Shown here: piece by piece, positions 52,222-62,849 of the stretch | Layout: every line of letters begins with the position of its first letter | Position numbering within the stretch: position 1 is the first letter of the stretch | Assembly (NCBI GenBank): GCA_037783415.1 | Contig: JAZGTN010000016.1 | Location: 1,299,001-1,363,000, forward strand | Length of the DNA stretch: 64,000 nucleotides | Reading direction: 5' to 3' | Source of the DNA: Leptasterias polaris | Lineage: Eukaryota > Echinodermata > Asteroidea > Forcipulatida > Asteriidae | Notes under the pieces: generated by a model | Database searches by the model: none | What the model saw: only the letters and a program-made list of their open reading frames with translations | What the model was told of the DNA's origin: nothing | Made by a program: the position numbers and the translations under genes

Positions 52222-53797
52222 ATCAGAGTCGTGGTTTACACCAGAAAATCCAAGTGACCATTTTGAAATTTCAAACTATACACTAGTCTCCAAACATCGT
52301 GAGCATCGAAGAGGCGGTGGTGTCGCCCTATACGCCCGGGAAAGCCTGGGCCTTCAGATCACTGACTTAAGTGTCCCTAATCATCTTGAGGTGGCTTGGG
52401 TTAAAGTTCGACCCCAACGACTGCCACGCGACATATCAGTCCTGTATTTTGCCATCATATATTCACCACCCAACAACCAGTTTGAGAATGAACTTATTGA
52501 TCACCTTCTAGACAGCTTTGATTTCATTCGCACAAAACATCCACAGGCGGGAGTCACCCTTCTGGGTGATTTAAATCAACTTGACACTAGCCAACTGTGT
52601 TTAGGAAATGGCCTCCAACAGGTGGTTACTCAACCTACTAGAGAAGGGGCCATACTTGATAAGATAATAACCAATCTTGCAGATTACTACCAGCAGCCAA
52701 ATATCTGCTCTCCCATTGGAACAAGTGATCACTGCACAGTTTTGTTTGTTCCAAAGCTGAAAACAACCAGCAAGGAAAACACTTCATATACACGAGTAGT
52801 ACGACCAATGAAGGATTCCTCAATACGACATTTTGGCATGTGGATCACCCATCATGACTGGCAGGAAGTCTACTCTAAACCTAATGCTACTGACAAATGT
52901 ACTGCCTTCCACGATACTCTGAGTAAGTCCATAAATACCCACTTCCCAACTAAAACAATCAAGCTACATGTTGAAGACAAACCATGGATGACTAGCCTTA
53001 TAAAGAATCTTATTCTCAAGAGACAACAATGTTTCAACAAGGAGCACCGTTCACACCAGTGGAAACATCTTCGAAACAAGGTTAAACAAGCTATTGGCAA
53101 AGCAAAGAAGAACTACTATTGTACTCGAGTACAGCGTCACAAGAAAGCTAATCCAGCTGAATGGTTTAAGCAAATCAAACTTATGACTAACATGAACAAA
53201 AAACAATCATCAATTACCCCACCAGTCGGAGTCAACCAAGATTGCTTTCAAGATGTTGCTAACAGCATTAATAATCACTTTGTTAGTATCTCCGAAAATC
53301 TTGAAGTACTTGACATTTCGGATCTTCCTGCATACAGGCCGGATCCCAAACCCTGCCCTACAGTACAGAACTACGAAGTTTATGCAATGCTTAACAAAAC
53401 AAAGACTAAGAAAGCTGGGGGACCTGATGGCATACCAGCCCGAATTATCAGAGATTTTGCCTGTGAGCTCAGTGACCCTTTGAGTGACATACTTAACCAG
53501 TCGTTTTATGAAGGAATCGTACCAGCTCAATGGAAAAGAGCAATAGTGGTCCCTGTCCCTAAAACTAAAACTAAGCCAGCAAGGTGGAACAAACTCAGAC
53601 CTATATCACTGACAGATCACCTTGCAAAGGTCGCGGAAGGATTTGTAGCAAAATGGCTTCTCGAAGATATTGAGGACGTAATTGACACAAACCAGTATGG
53701 CAATCGAAAAGGTGTCTCTACAACGCACTACCTGGTAAAACTCTTAACACACTACACAAGCATGCTGACAAACCAGGCAGCTCCAGTACAATGGTGA
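52222..53797 (+). pseudogene. LINE endonuclease and RT N-terminal part
   Basis: The APE-type endonuclease shows GGGVALYAR, LLGDLNQLD and GTSDHCTVLF (the SDH motif), spanning roughly residues 20-180. After a linker, RT motifs appear: KAGGPDGIPARI, then LRPISLTDHLAKVAEG. The frame ends TAG... at PVQW-stop, while the true continuation (VITDFSKAFDMVDH, catalytic Asp) is in another frame from about 53765, so there is one small frameshift. The N-terminus is cut by the 5' truncation. Confidence 0.88.
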
Positions 53798-53962
53798 TAA
53801 CGGACTTCAGTAAGGCATTCGACATGGTGGATCACAACATCCTGATCAAAAAATTAATCTCTATGGGAACACGCCCTTCACTTATTACCTGGATAGCCAG
53901 CTTTCTGAGTGGCCGAGAACAATGCGTTCGGTATCGCGGGGAACTTAGTGAGTGGAAGTCAC
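53765..53962 (+). pseudogene. LINE RT middle segment
   Basis: It reads MVITDFSKAFDMVDHNILIK and later IASFLSGREQCVRYRGEL, up to the insertion point at TTAA. Asp in TDFSKAFD is the first RT catalytic residue. Confidence 0.85.
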
Positions 53963-53966
53963 TTAA

Positions 53967-54939
53967 CCCTAACCACCCCAGACCTGCCAAAATCAAACAG
54001 ATGGTTTTGTTGGAATTTGGATGGTTTAGTACTGTGAAAGCTGGCTTTGCTGTTGGACTATGGATGGTTGAGTACTAATGGGTCAAGGTACTAGTGTTGG
54101 ACTTTGGCTGAGTGTGGAAGGTGGTAGTGTACAGTTTGCAACAGTGTTGGGCTTTGGATGAGTGTGGAAGGTGGTAGTGTAGTTTGCAACAGTGTTGGAC
54201 TTAGGGCATGTGGGGAAAAAGTGTATGTTCACAGTGCATGTAATAGGGTTAGCTATTGCATGTAGGGCATGGAATTGCTTGGTCACTGGGTACACTTTGA
54301 CCTCTTATTGGGAGGGACAATGGGACATGTGTTTCAGTTGAACATGGACAACCTGCTGATGAAATAAACAAATGATAAAGGCAGTTATTGTACTTGGGTA
54401 TCCCATGGAGCAATAAACTAGTCCTTGTCATTGCACCAACACAATAAAAGTAGAACATACCATTTATGCCATGGGGTGTTTTAGTTTTTGCAGAACTTTA
54501 TTGTATTTATTGAATAGTATTTATAATATGAAAAGACTGTATTGTATTTGATATCAATAGTACATGAAGTCAATATGATGGCAGTTTTCTTGTGAACCAC
54601 CAGGTGTGGTACACGCCCCCGTACGCAAGGGCAGAGCAATGTGATTTGCAACTGTGCTGAGCCCACAAAAAAAAATACATATAGTTTGGCAGAAAACAAT
54701 TGTTGGGTATTGATGGGTTTGGTACTGGAGCCCTAAAATAGAAACAACTACACATTCCCCTGGTGTACCCACTCAGCCAAAATCCAACACCCCAGGACTG
54801 TTGGAGTATGATGGGTTGTGTACTGTTCCAATAAGTGCACTGTTGGAGTATGGTGGGTTTGGTACTGTCCCAATCAGGGAACTGTTTGAATTTGATGGGT
54901 TGAGGAAGCTTCCTAGTGAGAATCACTAGGGGGTTAGGG
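53967..54939. mobile_element. piggyBac-like non-autonomous element in the LINE
   Basis: TTAA flanks both sides exactly (53963-53966 and 54940-54943). The ends are CCCTAACC...GGTTAGGG, with near-terminal CCACCCC and GGGGG. Near the right end CCTAGTGA...TCACTAGG (54912-54930) forms a hairpin. The interior has a 48-50 bp tandem repeat ('gtgttggRctttggMtgagt', from 54094, 54144 and 54192) and several 'ttggagtatgRtgggtt' lines. There is no transposase. Removing it with one TTAA leaves the RT frame continuous. Confidence 0.88.
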
Positions 54940-54940
54940 T

Positions 54941-55784
54941 TAATGGGGGAGTACCTCAAGGCACCCGAATTGGACCGCTTGGGTTTTTAGCACTCATCAA
55001 TGACGCTGTAACTAACACTCCACTTAATACATTTAAGTATGTTGATGATCTCACTGTAGTGGAGACCAATAGCCGCAAATCACCCTCCAATATGCAAACC
55101 CAGCTTGACCAATTCGAGGAGTGGGCTGAACTGAACCATATGAAATTAAACAATGACAAATGCTCAACAATGAAGGTGTCATTTCTGAGACAACCAATTC
55201 TTAGTCCACCTCTCACAGTTTGTAATATATCATTAAACACCGTCACTGTAACAAAAATCTTAGGTCTCCATATCAATGCTGACCTTAAATGGGGAACCCA
55301 AGTTGCAGAGATACGGAAGAAGGCTAATGGGAGACTCTTCATGCTCAAAACACTGAGACATTTCAACCTACCACGCGCAGACCTAGTAACTATTTTTACG
55401 GGCTTTGTGAGACCTCTAGCTGAATATGCTGCGCCTGTTTGGCATTCAGGAATAACTGCAGCTCAAAATACAGCTGTAGAAAACATCCAAAAGAGAGCGT
55501 GTAAAATTATCATGGGCAAAGATTACACTAGCTATGAAGAAGTGCTTGCTATCCTCAACCTTGAAACCCTTGTGGAACGAAGGAAGCAGCTATGCCTGAG
55601 TTTTTTCAAGTCCCTGCTTTCTTCTGATCATTTCTGCAACTGGGTTCCACCATGTAGAAAAGAAATTCACCACAGGAACTTGAGAAACTCAAATAAAATA
55701 TCTTTACCAATTTGCAAAACCAAACGGTATCAAAATAGTCCGATTATATACATGGCCAATTTATGGAACAAAACTCAACTGTAA
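54941..55784 (+). pseudogene. LINE RT C-terminal part
   Basis: It continues with GGVPQGTRIGPLGFLALIND and TFKYVDDLTVVE, the YVDD catalytic box. Thumb and C-terminal regions follow, including HMKLNNDKCSTMKVSF and KILGLHINADLKWG, plus a CR1-type tail around VENIQKRACKIIMGKDYTSY. TAA falls at 55782-55784. The box is intact, so the element may have been active shortly before the insertion. Confidence 0.9.
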
Positions 55785-56073
55785 AGTAATAATAGTTATT
55801 TTTCTAATGTTGTATATACAAATGCACACAATGTTCTGTTTTTATCTAATTGTTGTTAAATTGTTGTAATTCAGCCTTTGTGCTGCGAGGACAGTTTTTT
55901 TAATAAACCATTTTATCTATCTATCTATCATAAAAATTGACTTTAAAATTGATTGTGTTATTATAATGACTGAAAACGAAAGTCCTGCCACAAGAAATAT
56001 GAGCCTTTCACTAATTTCAAACTCAGAGTTTTTAAATAGAAACTTTTGGTACAAAAACCTGTTTTTGTCTGAT

Positions 56074-56088
56074 GTCACACACGTAACC
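56074..56088 (+). promoter_or_regulatory. Sixth copy of GTCACACACGTAACC
   Basis: Exact 15-mer. Without the LINE it would lie about 190 bp from the copies at 52136-52172. Confidence 0.8.
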
Positions 56089-57017
56089 GACCTTTACTTG
56101 ACCTCTGACCCAAAGTGAAAAAGGAAAACAAACGAGTATAAACATTTTTAAACTGGGGTCAATAAGTTTATACTATTTATGCGCATTAGCAAACAACATG
56201 GATGCCGGGCAGTCAAATCGGTGGCAGTAACGCCTCAGAAATTCTTCAAAATTACACCAAAACGAGCGCGCAAAATGGCGTTTTAATGTGCTGTCCACAA
56301 ATCGGATACAATGAGTGACAACTGGGGAAAAAATCTCGGCATAAAAACGTGAGTTTATATTCGAAAAATTATCCCACCTCCTGGAGGTACATGTACATGG
56401 GCGTAGGGCCAAGGATCGGAGTAAGTCTAGAGTATTGGCACTATAAATGGGGCTAGGTCAATAGGAGTATAATTTTCTAAAGTACTCCAAGTGAGATGAA
56501 GTGTTATTTCTTTAGCATATTATGACTCGACAAATTATAGTCTTTAACCCTGACACATGTTTATCACTCAGCAATTTTCCCTTTTTTAAACAGTGGTCTG
56601 ATTGCCAAATCCTAGTCAAAACATCTCAAAATATACCAGTCAAAATACACGCCAAGTGGTCCAGCTTGATAATGATAGGTCAGTGTTGGAAAGCATCCCT
56701 AATTTATATTTAATGAACAAGTGGAAATGAGGGGATCAGATTGAATGTTACAGTTGAGTAATCATTCAATGTAATGATGGATCTAACTTTTGAAATAAAA
56801 GTACCAATGTTTGCTAAGCCTACACCCGAAAAAATAATACTAAAAATTAAAAAAGAGAAAAGACAAAAAGAAATAATGGAACACTATATTAAAATGCCTT
56901 TCATTCAGTGGAAAATGATTGCAATCTTTACTTACTTGTCATATGGCTATGCCATTGACATGCATGACATGTACACTGTACGTCGTCATCCATTGACTGT
57001 GCAGTGTGTATGACTGT
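56089..57017. other. No recognisable gene
   Basis: No supported coding feature; the ORFs lack resemblance to known domains. Confidence 0.4.
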
Positions 57018-57315
57018 TAGACCCAGTAACTGGGGTGCTGTACTCAAACAAAATCGTGAGTACATTTAAATACCTGACGTTGCTGCACCTTAGACACATA
57101 TCAAGAAGCCAGTCAGTAGGCGTTTTTAAAGCAATTTTGTTGGGTATTTTTGTCGTTCTGAGGGATTTTTTGTGGCTACCCTATTCAAAATGATGCCATA
57201 TCAGGGAATCCAGAATCGCGACGTACATGTACGTATTTCCTGGGCGCTAGTACGAAAGATAAAAGACAAAATTTCAAAAAATGAGTACAGCGCCCCATCC
57301 CAGTTACTGGGTCTA
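57018..57315. mobile_element. MITE with TAGACCCAGTAACTGGG ends
   Basis: Inverted ends of 17 bp extend imperfectly to GCTGTACTC. If TA is the duplicated target, it would fit a Tc1/mariner-type element, but that is only suggestive. Related sequence forms the arms around the gypsy element at 35.1-35.4 and 41.3-41.57 kb. Confidence 0.75.
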
Positions 57316-57337
57316 GTCATGGAGGAAGAAACAAGGT

Positions 57338-60079
57338 CAGTCCGCGCAAAGTGCAAATAATGCAACGTTGCAGTATTGTGCAACGTTGAGTATCAGAATC
57401 GCGCAACGTTGACGAATTGCACTACTCTAAAGTTTCACTATACTGCAACTCTTGCTTTCAAACGCAAAAAGGGAATCGAAAAAAGCTTTGTTGGAATAGT
57501 TAAAATCATATAATAGTGTTGTACAGTTCCTTACCCAACTTTCTATCTGTGCAAATCAAAAAGTTATCTGTGCATTTTTGCGCAAATGGCTTTTGAAAAT
57601 CATCACTCCACACTTACCGGTCAGAAAAACCGCGACGCCATTTTACTGTGTCAGATTATATCCTCGCCCAGTATTATTAATTTATGCAAGTTTAATAACA
57701 ATTAAAATAAAAAAATTTACAATGTTTAGAGTCATTAAAATATCATACTTATATTATTTATTATATTTGATTATTTTCTAATGTAAAAAATAAAATAAAA
57801 TATATATTTTATTTAAGTTAAAATTTGTAATGTTTTGACGTGCCTTTCCATTCATAAACTTTGCCAAACATACACAGATGGCGGAAAACTTGAAATTGCC
57901 TATAAATTATAACTAGTTTAGTAACTTTGCTCCTTTCTTTTAAGTATTTTGGATATTGAATTTTGTATAGAAGAGTATTTCATATTAAAGCAGGGAACCT
58001 AAGTAAATGTATGACAAATTTGGCAAGATTAGGCCAAGCATGTCCAATGCCAAACGCAAGAAAAAATGTGAAAAATACATTGACAAGGGCAAGGCAGAAC
58101 ATCGTCGGCATAAGAAAACAGGGGCAAAAATCTTATCGTTGAGGTAAGTTATTGAAATTTCCACATGTAGGATACTGTACTGTTAGTGTTATTATTAAGT
58201 GTTTAGTTTTATTATAAATCAGTTATAATCCAATCCAACTTTAAATGTGTTAACTTTGTATTTTTATTGTTTCCCCCAAAAATAATACTGCCTACAATTA
58301 CTGGCCCAAGTCGGGGCGGAGTTGTAAAAGCCGACCTCGACGACAGACGGCTATTTCTACCTCCATGGTGAGATGAGGGACATCGCTGGCAAGACAATGG
58401 GTCGTGTGCCTATAATAACATAAGAAAATTGGAAACGTAATCTCTCTGGAGCTATTGCCAGTGGCTGGCAGGATTGCCAGGGTGGTGTGTTTTTTCCACT
58501 GGGAAGGTGATGCACGGCGGACAAGTTGGTGGCGGTGGACCCAAATTGTTCCACGTTGTGAGAGGGGGAGATGTGCAGGGTCTTTTAAGCCAACTTACTC
58601 TCAGTCCCATGGCAGTGACATAATTGATGTCAAACAGTAGATTGCGACCAAAATTTAATAAGTATAAAGGAAGACACAGTAAATTATTTTAGAAATAACC
58701 AATTAAAGTAATTTTTAAGTTGTGCAATCTTTCTTAAAGATCGCTACAAATTAAACCTCAGTAATATAATATAATTAATTTAATGTATTTAAATTGTGCA
58801 ATCTTTATTAATTAGGGCTGCAAACTAATTATTGAGCAATTATTGAGCACTGAAATCAACAGGAATATATATAATACTAACTTACAAGTCCTTTATATCA
58901 ACATTCTAAACACCCATGGTGTCAAAATTGTATAATTAAAAGTGTAACATTGTTATATTAACTGCTGTACCTTCCATTCTATGTGAAAGTCAAGTTTTGT
59001 GTTCATTTTTAAAGTTAAATAAAATGTTGGTTTAGGAAATGTTGTTCACTTTTATACATTTAAATTTATATACAACTTAATTATTACCATAAATGAAACT
59101 TGATTTGATCAATAAGGCAAATTGACAAAAAGTGTTTTCGTAATTTAGAACAATTTTGAGTAATTTTTTAAGTGACCTGTTTGTAATTTAAATTTTTTTT
59201 ATTTTAAATGATTTCAATCACTGTCAGTAAATTTGTCTAAAATAACTTTACTTTAAACACAAGTTACTTTTTAATTAATATTTATTGCTCTTTCAATGTT
59301 GAAAACTAGAAAATGTACACTTTTGAAATCTGAAATCTGAAATTTTTGGCAATTTTTCTGAATTGGGTTTACTGAGTTGAGATGTTATGATAAAGAAAGA
59401 AATATTTGTGAAATAAAAATAAAGTATTTTCTTAATTAAACAATCTGTTTCAATTTATATGTTTAATAAAAATTAATGCAATACTACAAGCCATACGTCC
59501 ACCAACAACTTAAAAATAACAATTATTAATAGGACTTTTATTTTTGAGCATCGCACAAATGGAAAATTCAAATGTGCCACAGGCATGCATATACAATAGT
59601 GAGAGAGCCCGACATTAGTAAGATAAGGGGAAAAAAACAAAAACATAAATCGTCATTTATGATAATACATAGAAGACCAGAATAATGAGAAACCAAGAGT
59701 TAACAGAAATAATTGTATAAAGAAATTTATTACAATAACAAACTGAATACATAATATAATGTTCTAAGAAAATATGTAGCTAAAAAAATAAATAAGTAAA
59801 CCTTTAAACACGACGCTATTCTCATGTGTATTATTAGCTCCGCCCTCAGACACCACCCCTCCTCCACCCCACCCTATCCACAATCAACCCAACTATCATA
59901 AAACAACAATAAAGATGTTTTATTATAACCTCATACCATAACCTGATCGTCAGTTACAAAAATTCACCTTATTTTTCAACGTAATATCCATTATTCTACT
60001 TTTACACCGGAAGTTGCATTATTGTGAAACTGGTTGCACAATAATGCAACGTTGCATTATTTGCACTTTGCGCGGACTG
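57338..60079. mobile_element. 2.74-kb DNA transposon with 47-bp terminal inverted repeats
   Basis: Both ends start CAGTCCGCGCAAAGTGCAAA and match over 47 bp with one mismatch, including a CAACGTTG palindrome. AGGT flanks both sides (57334-57337, 60080-60083), a possible 4-bp duplication. Near the left end the CAACGTTG unit recurs three times. The middle has a GC-richer block (58290-58640) in very AT-rich DNA. No transposase is recognised and the superfamily is unknown. Confidence 0.85.
58007..58144 (+). CDS. Small basic exon candidate inside the TIR element
   Basis: ATG 58007 opens a frame reading MYDKFGKIRPSMSNAKRKKK, CEKYIDKGKAEHRRHKKTGA, KILSL, ending at GAG|GTAAGT (donor after 58143) or TAA at 58145. 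About 40% of residues are Lys, Arg or His. It could be the first exon of a transposase or an accessory nuclear protein. No downstream exon was identified. Confidence 0.35.
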
Positions 60080-60434
60080 AGGTCTAGTATAACTGTATTT
60101 TTTATTCATTAATAAACCACTCTGACTCTCCAACCACATTAATGCCTAGGCATAACAAAACGATATTTCCTCAATTTTTTCACTTGTTCACAACTTCCAC
60201 TTTTCAATGCCTTATCGAAAGGTCACCAATTGACCAAAACAAACGTGTACACTGTTCGTCGTGCTAAAGCTGGTCAATGGTTCGTTAAAAATAAAATGGC
60301 CACCGCTCTCCAGCAACCCCGGATGCAGTGCGAATCATCGGGTAAAAATTTGTCTTTTGGGTAGAAACAACTAGGCCGCAGAAAAACATGATTTATATCA
60401 AAAATAACGATTCCAAATACAAACAAAAACTTAC

Positions 60435-60579
60435 CAGAAGATTTTTTAAAACTTGTAGAATGGGCCGACTTGTCCATGTGGATCAAAAAGTGCAATTCTG
60501 GGCGGTTTTCCCGTCTTCCGGAGCTTGAAAATTTCCACACGTGTGTAGAGAATAGCGCCATCTTTTGAAACGACCGCAT
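60435..60579 (-). CDS. Candidate first exon, unrecognised
   Basis: On the minus strand ATG 60579 (and an AAAGATGGCG context at 60564) opens a frame reading MALFSTHVWKFSSSGRRENR, PELHFLIHMDKSAHSTSFKK, SS before TTCTG|GTAAGT. The ATGGCG start and strong donor look like a 5' exon. No further exon of this gene was found in the window to the left. Confidence 0.3.
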
Positions 60580-61060
60580 TTCACTTCAGCAAGCCCCTCA
60601 AAAAACAAACACCTACGCCAAGATCATCAAGTTCCCAAATATTTGTATGATCAATGTTTAATCAATGCTTTTTTCACCTTTAAAAAATACATTTGTTGAC
60701 AGATAATTTATCTTGGATAGCTGATTCCAATATTTGATAGCGCAAAGGGTTTTATTTCCCAACAATCAATAACATTCTGGTAGGCGGAGGAATATTTCTC
60801 AAATAGATGTTGGGACATAGCACTTTTCATGGGGGTGTGTTCTCTGTATAATTTTTTTTCCTGATGGGATCCAGTAAGCCTTGGGTGCTTTATTTCCTGT
60901 TTCCAAGTAATTTTTGATGTATTTGTATAACCTGCTATTATTGTAAGACAGTTGAGGACAATAAGTTTAATTATCAAGTTGCAGCTGTCTGGTCCCCCCA
61001 AAAAAAATATATATATATAATAATAAAATAAAAAATTTAAACAGAGGTTTGACAATTGCT
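60580..61060. other. No recognisable gene
   Basis: No supported feature. Confidence 0.4.
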
Positions 61061-61231
61061 GCTCGATATGGGGCAGAGGGAGGCCCCCCCTCTATTGTGT
61101 CTTCATTGTGTTCTGGGAATCTCAGGAATTCTTTTGAGAATTTTAGGGGGGGTGCTTCTGTATACAAGAGGGAAGAGTGTGTTAGGGTTAGGGTTAGTTT
61201 GGGGGGGGCCTCCCTCTGCCCCATATCGAGC
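61061..61231. mobile_element. MITE with 29-30 bp perfect ends
   Basis: The ends GCTCGATATGGGGCAGAGGG plus AGGCCCCCC are perfect inverted repeats. The 110-bp interior includes GTTAGGGTTAGGGTTAG, which resembles a telomere repeat but is only about 2.5 units long. Confidence 0.85.
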
Positions 61232-62399
61232 CGGTTAGTCGGACACCTTTTCGATAATAAGTTTTGATTGTTGCTATTGTACACTCAGGGGACATGATGG
61301 CAGTGTAGCAGCAAAATAAAATAAAGTTCTGTTTTAAACATGAACTTCCATACTCTCTGGAGGAGAAAGAATATAGTTTATTCCAGTCGCTGAGCCTTTC
61401 AATTGCCGCCTTAATTTTATCGAACCGTTTTTGCTTTGTTTGTAAACCGAAAGCTTAATTTTAACTATCATTCGTATTTGTAAAATTGCTACTAAATTCA
61501 AGGGTACGATTAAACATTAAGGTGTTTTGCAAATTAGATTACAGAGAGGAATGTAAGTGCGGCTTTGTTTAGTGGTTACACTGCAGCTTCCAGTCACAAC
61601 GTGCGGGGTTCAATTCCCTTGCAGAATGTTTTTGCAACTGCCTCGTCATCGTTGAGTTCGTTTATGAAGACATAAAACCATGTTTTTTCGGTTGTTGTGC
61701 AGGCCGGTGACTGGAGACAGCAAGCATTGCTCAATAATACACGATAATACTCAGGGATATCAAAATTGATTTATATCTAAAAGAAAATGACAGCTGGTTC
61801 ATCATTATTCCTTCCCAAAAGGTCACCTTTGTACCCTCAAATAAACGTTGACTAAATTTAAAATATATAGCAACCCAATTATAGTGTGTTTTTAATTATT
61901 AGTTTGTTTTTTATCTTTTATCAATTTTGCTGTTAATGTTGTTCATTTCAAACTAAATATACTACAGACCCACGTCATTATAATGAACATCATTTAGGCC
62001 CTATATATTTCTCTCTTTTCTTTTCCTTTCTTTTCTTTTCTTGTTTCTTTTTCTTTTTCGATTTAGGTAAAAATTCTCATTTGCAATTGAATTTAAATTC
62101 CACAAATTGGGACAATTAGCGTGTTGTCTTATCGGAATGGATTATTGTTTGCGTAAATGTAAAAAAAAAAAAATTACAAATGTATGCACTTGTTTGATTT
62201 TTTCGTCTTATTTGCAAAAGAAAATTACTAGGCCTACCTAGCGCCAACTGAAAAGCTTAGTTTCGCTCCTGAGTCACGAGATTGCTAACATACCGCGCCT
62301 GGTTGGGACCACAATGGTCCCGGAAGTTCGCTTACGCGCGAGACTTGCACAGTCTATTGTAACTGACCTTTTCTGTAATCTGAGCGGTAGGCCTAAGTC
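61232..62399. other. No gene; tRNA-like fragment at 61559-61640
   Basis: 'tttagtggttacactgcagc' and 'gcggggttcaattccc' are A- and B-box-like, suggesting a SINE head. The rest is AT-rich with T- and C-rich runs near 62010-62060 and no supported gene. Confidence 0.45.
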
Positions 62400-62842
62400 T
62401 CGATCCGTATAGCGCAATCAGCGCCGGTCAGTCATTGGGTAGCATGGCGACAGTGCTGATTCCCGGATCCCTTAATTACAGAGACAATTACACGTACAAG
62501 AGAAATGCAGGACACGTCTGTTTAGTTTCTTGCCCAAACTTAATCTCCTTTTATTAATTCCAAAACCGCCCTTTTATAGTAAACCAAAGAAACAATTGGT
62601 ACGCGCTAAACGCTAATTGGCTAAAAGCTTTACGGGGCGTGACCACCACGCAAACAGGTCACACGCAGGCGCGCCCATTCTCCACCGCACCGGTGGAAAA
62701 TGGGCGTGACTCATGACCCTGCACAGCATGTTGTTTCACTGTCCCGGTTGCTTAACGCCAAAGCTTAAACCAAATGATCACAGTATTTATAATAAATTAA
62801 TAAATAGAACAAGTTACAAATGGGCGACTCCCGGTCGTCACA
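62400..62842 (-). repeat. Possible solo LTR
   Basis: On the minus strand it starts TGTGACGACCGGGAGTCGCC (62842). It has TATAAAAGGG (about 62579), then AATAAA about 20 bases later, and a hairpin around CCATTTTCCACCGG (62671-62706). TATAC occurs just outside both proposed ends, but the far end lacks CA, so the boundaries are uncertain. An ATGGCGACAG start at 62443 on the plus strand is an alternative reading as a host exon. Confidence 0.35.
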
Positions 62843-62849
62843 GTATATT

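Larger units (their letters stand above)
52218..55932 (+). mobile_element. CR1/Jockey-group LINE, 5'-truncated, split by a TTAA element
   Basis: Endonuclease and RT domains lie in one direction. The 3' end AATAAACCATTTTATCTATC is followed by a short TATC repeat, as CR1-group LINEs often end in a short tandem motif. About 20 bp flanking each side match ('ataaaaattgacYtaaaatt', from 52196 and from 55929), a target-site duplication. The left end begins within the endonuclease (SESWFTPENPSDHF), so ORF1 and the 5' end are missing. Confidence 0.9.

Noticed and set aside
61185..61205. Interstitial telomere
   Set aside because: Only about 2.5 TTAGGG-like units, and they lie inside a MITE.
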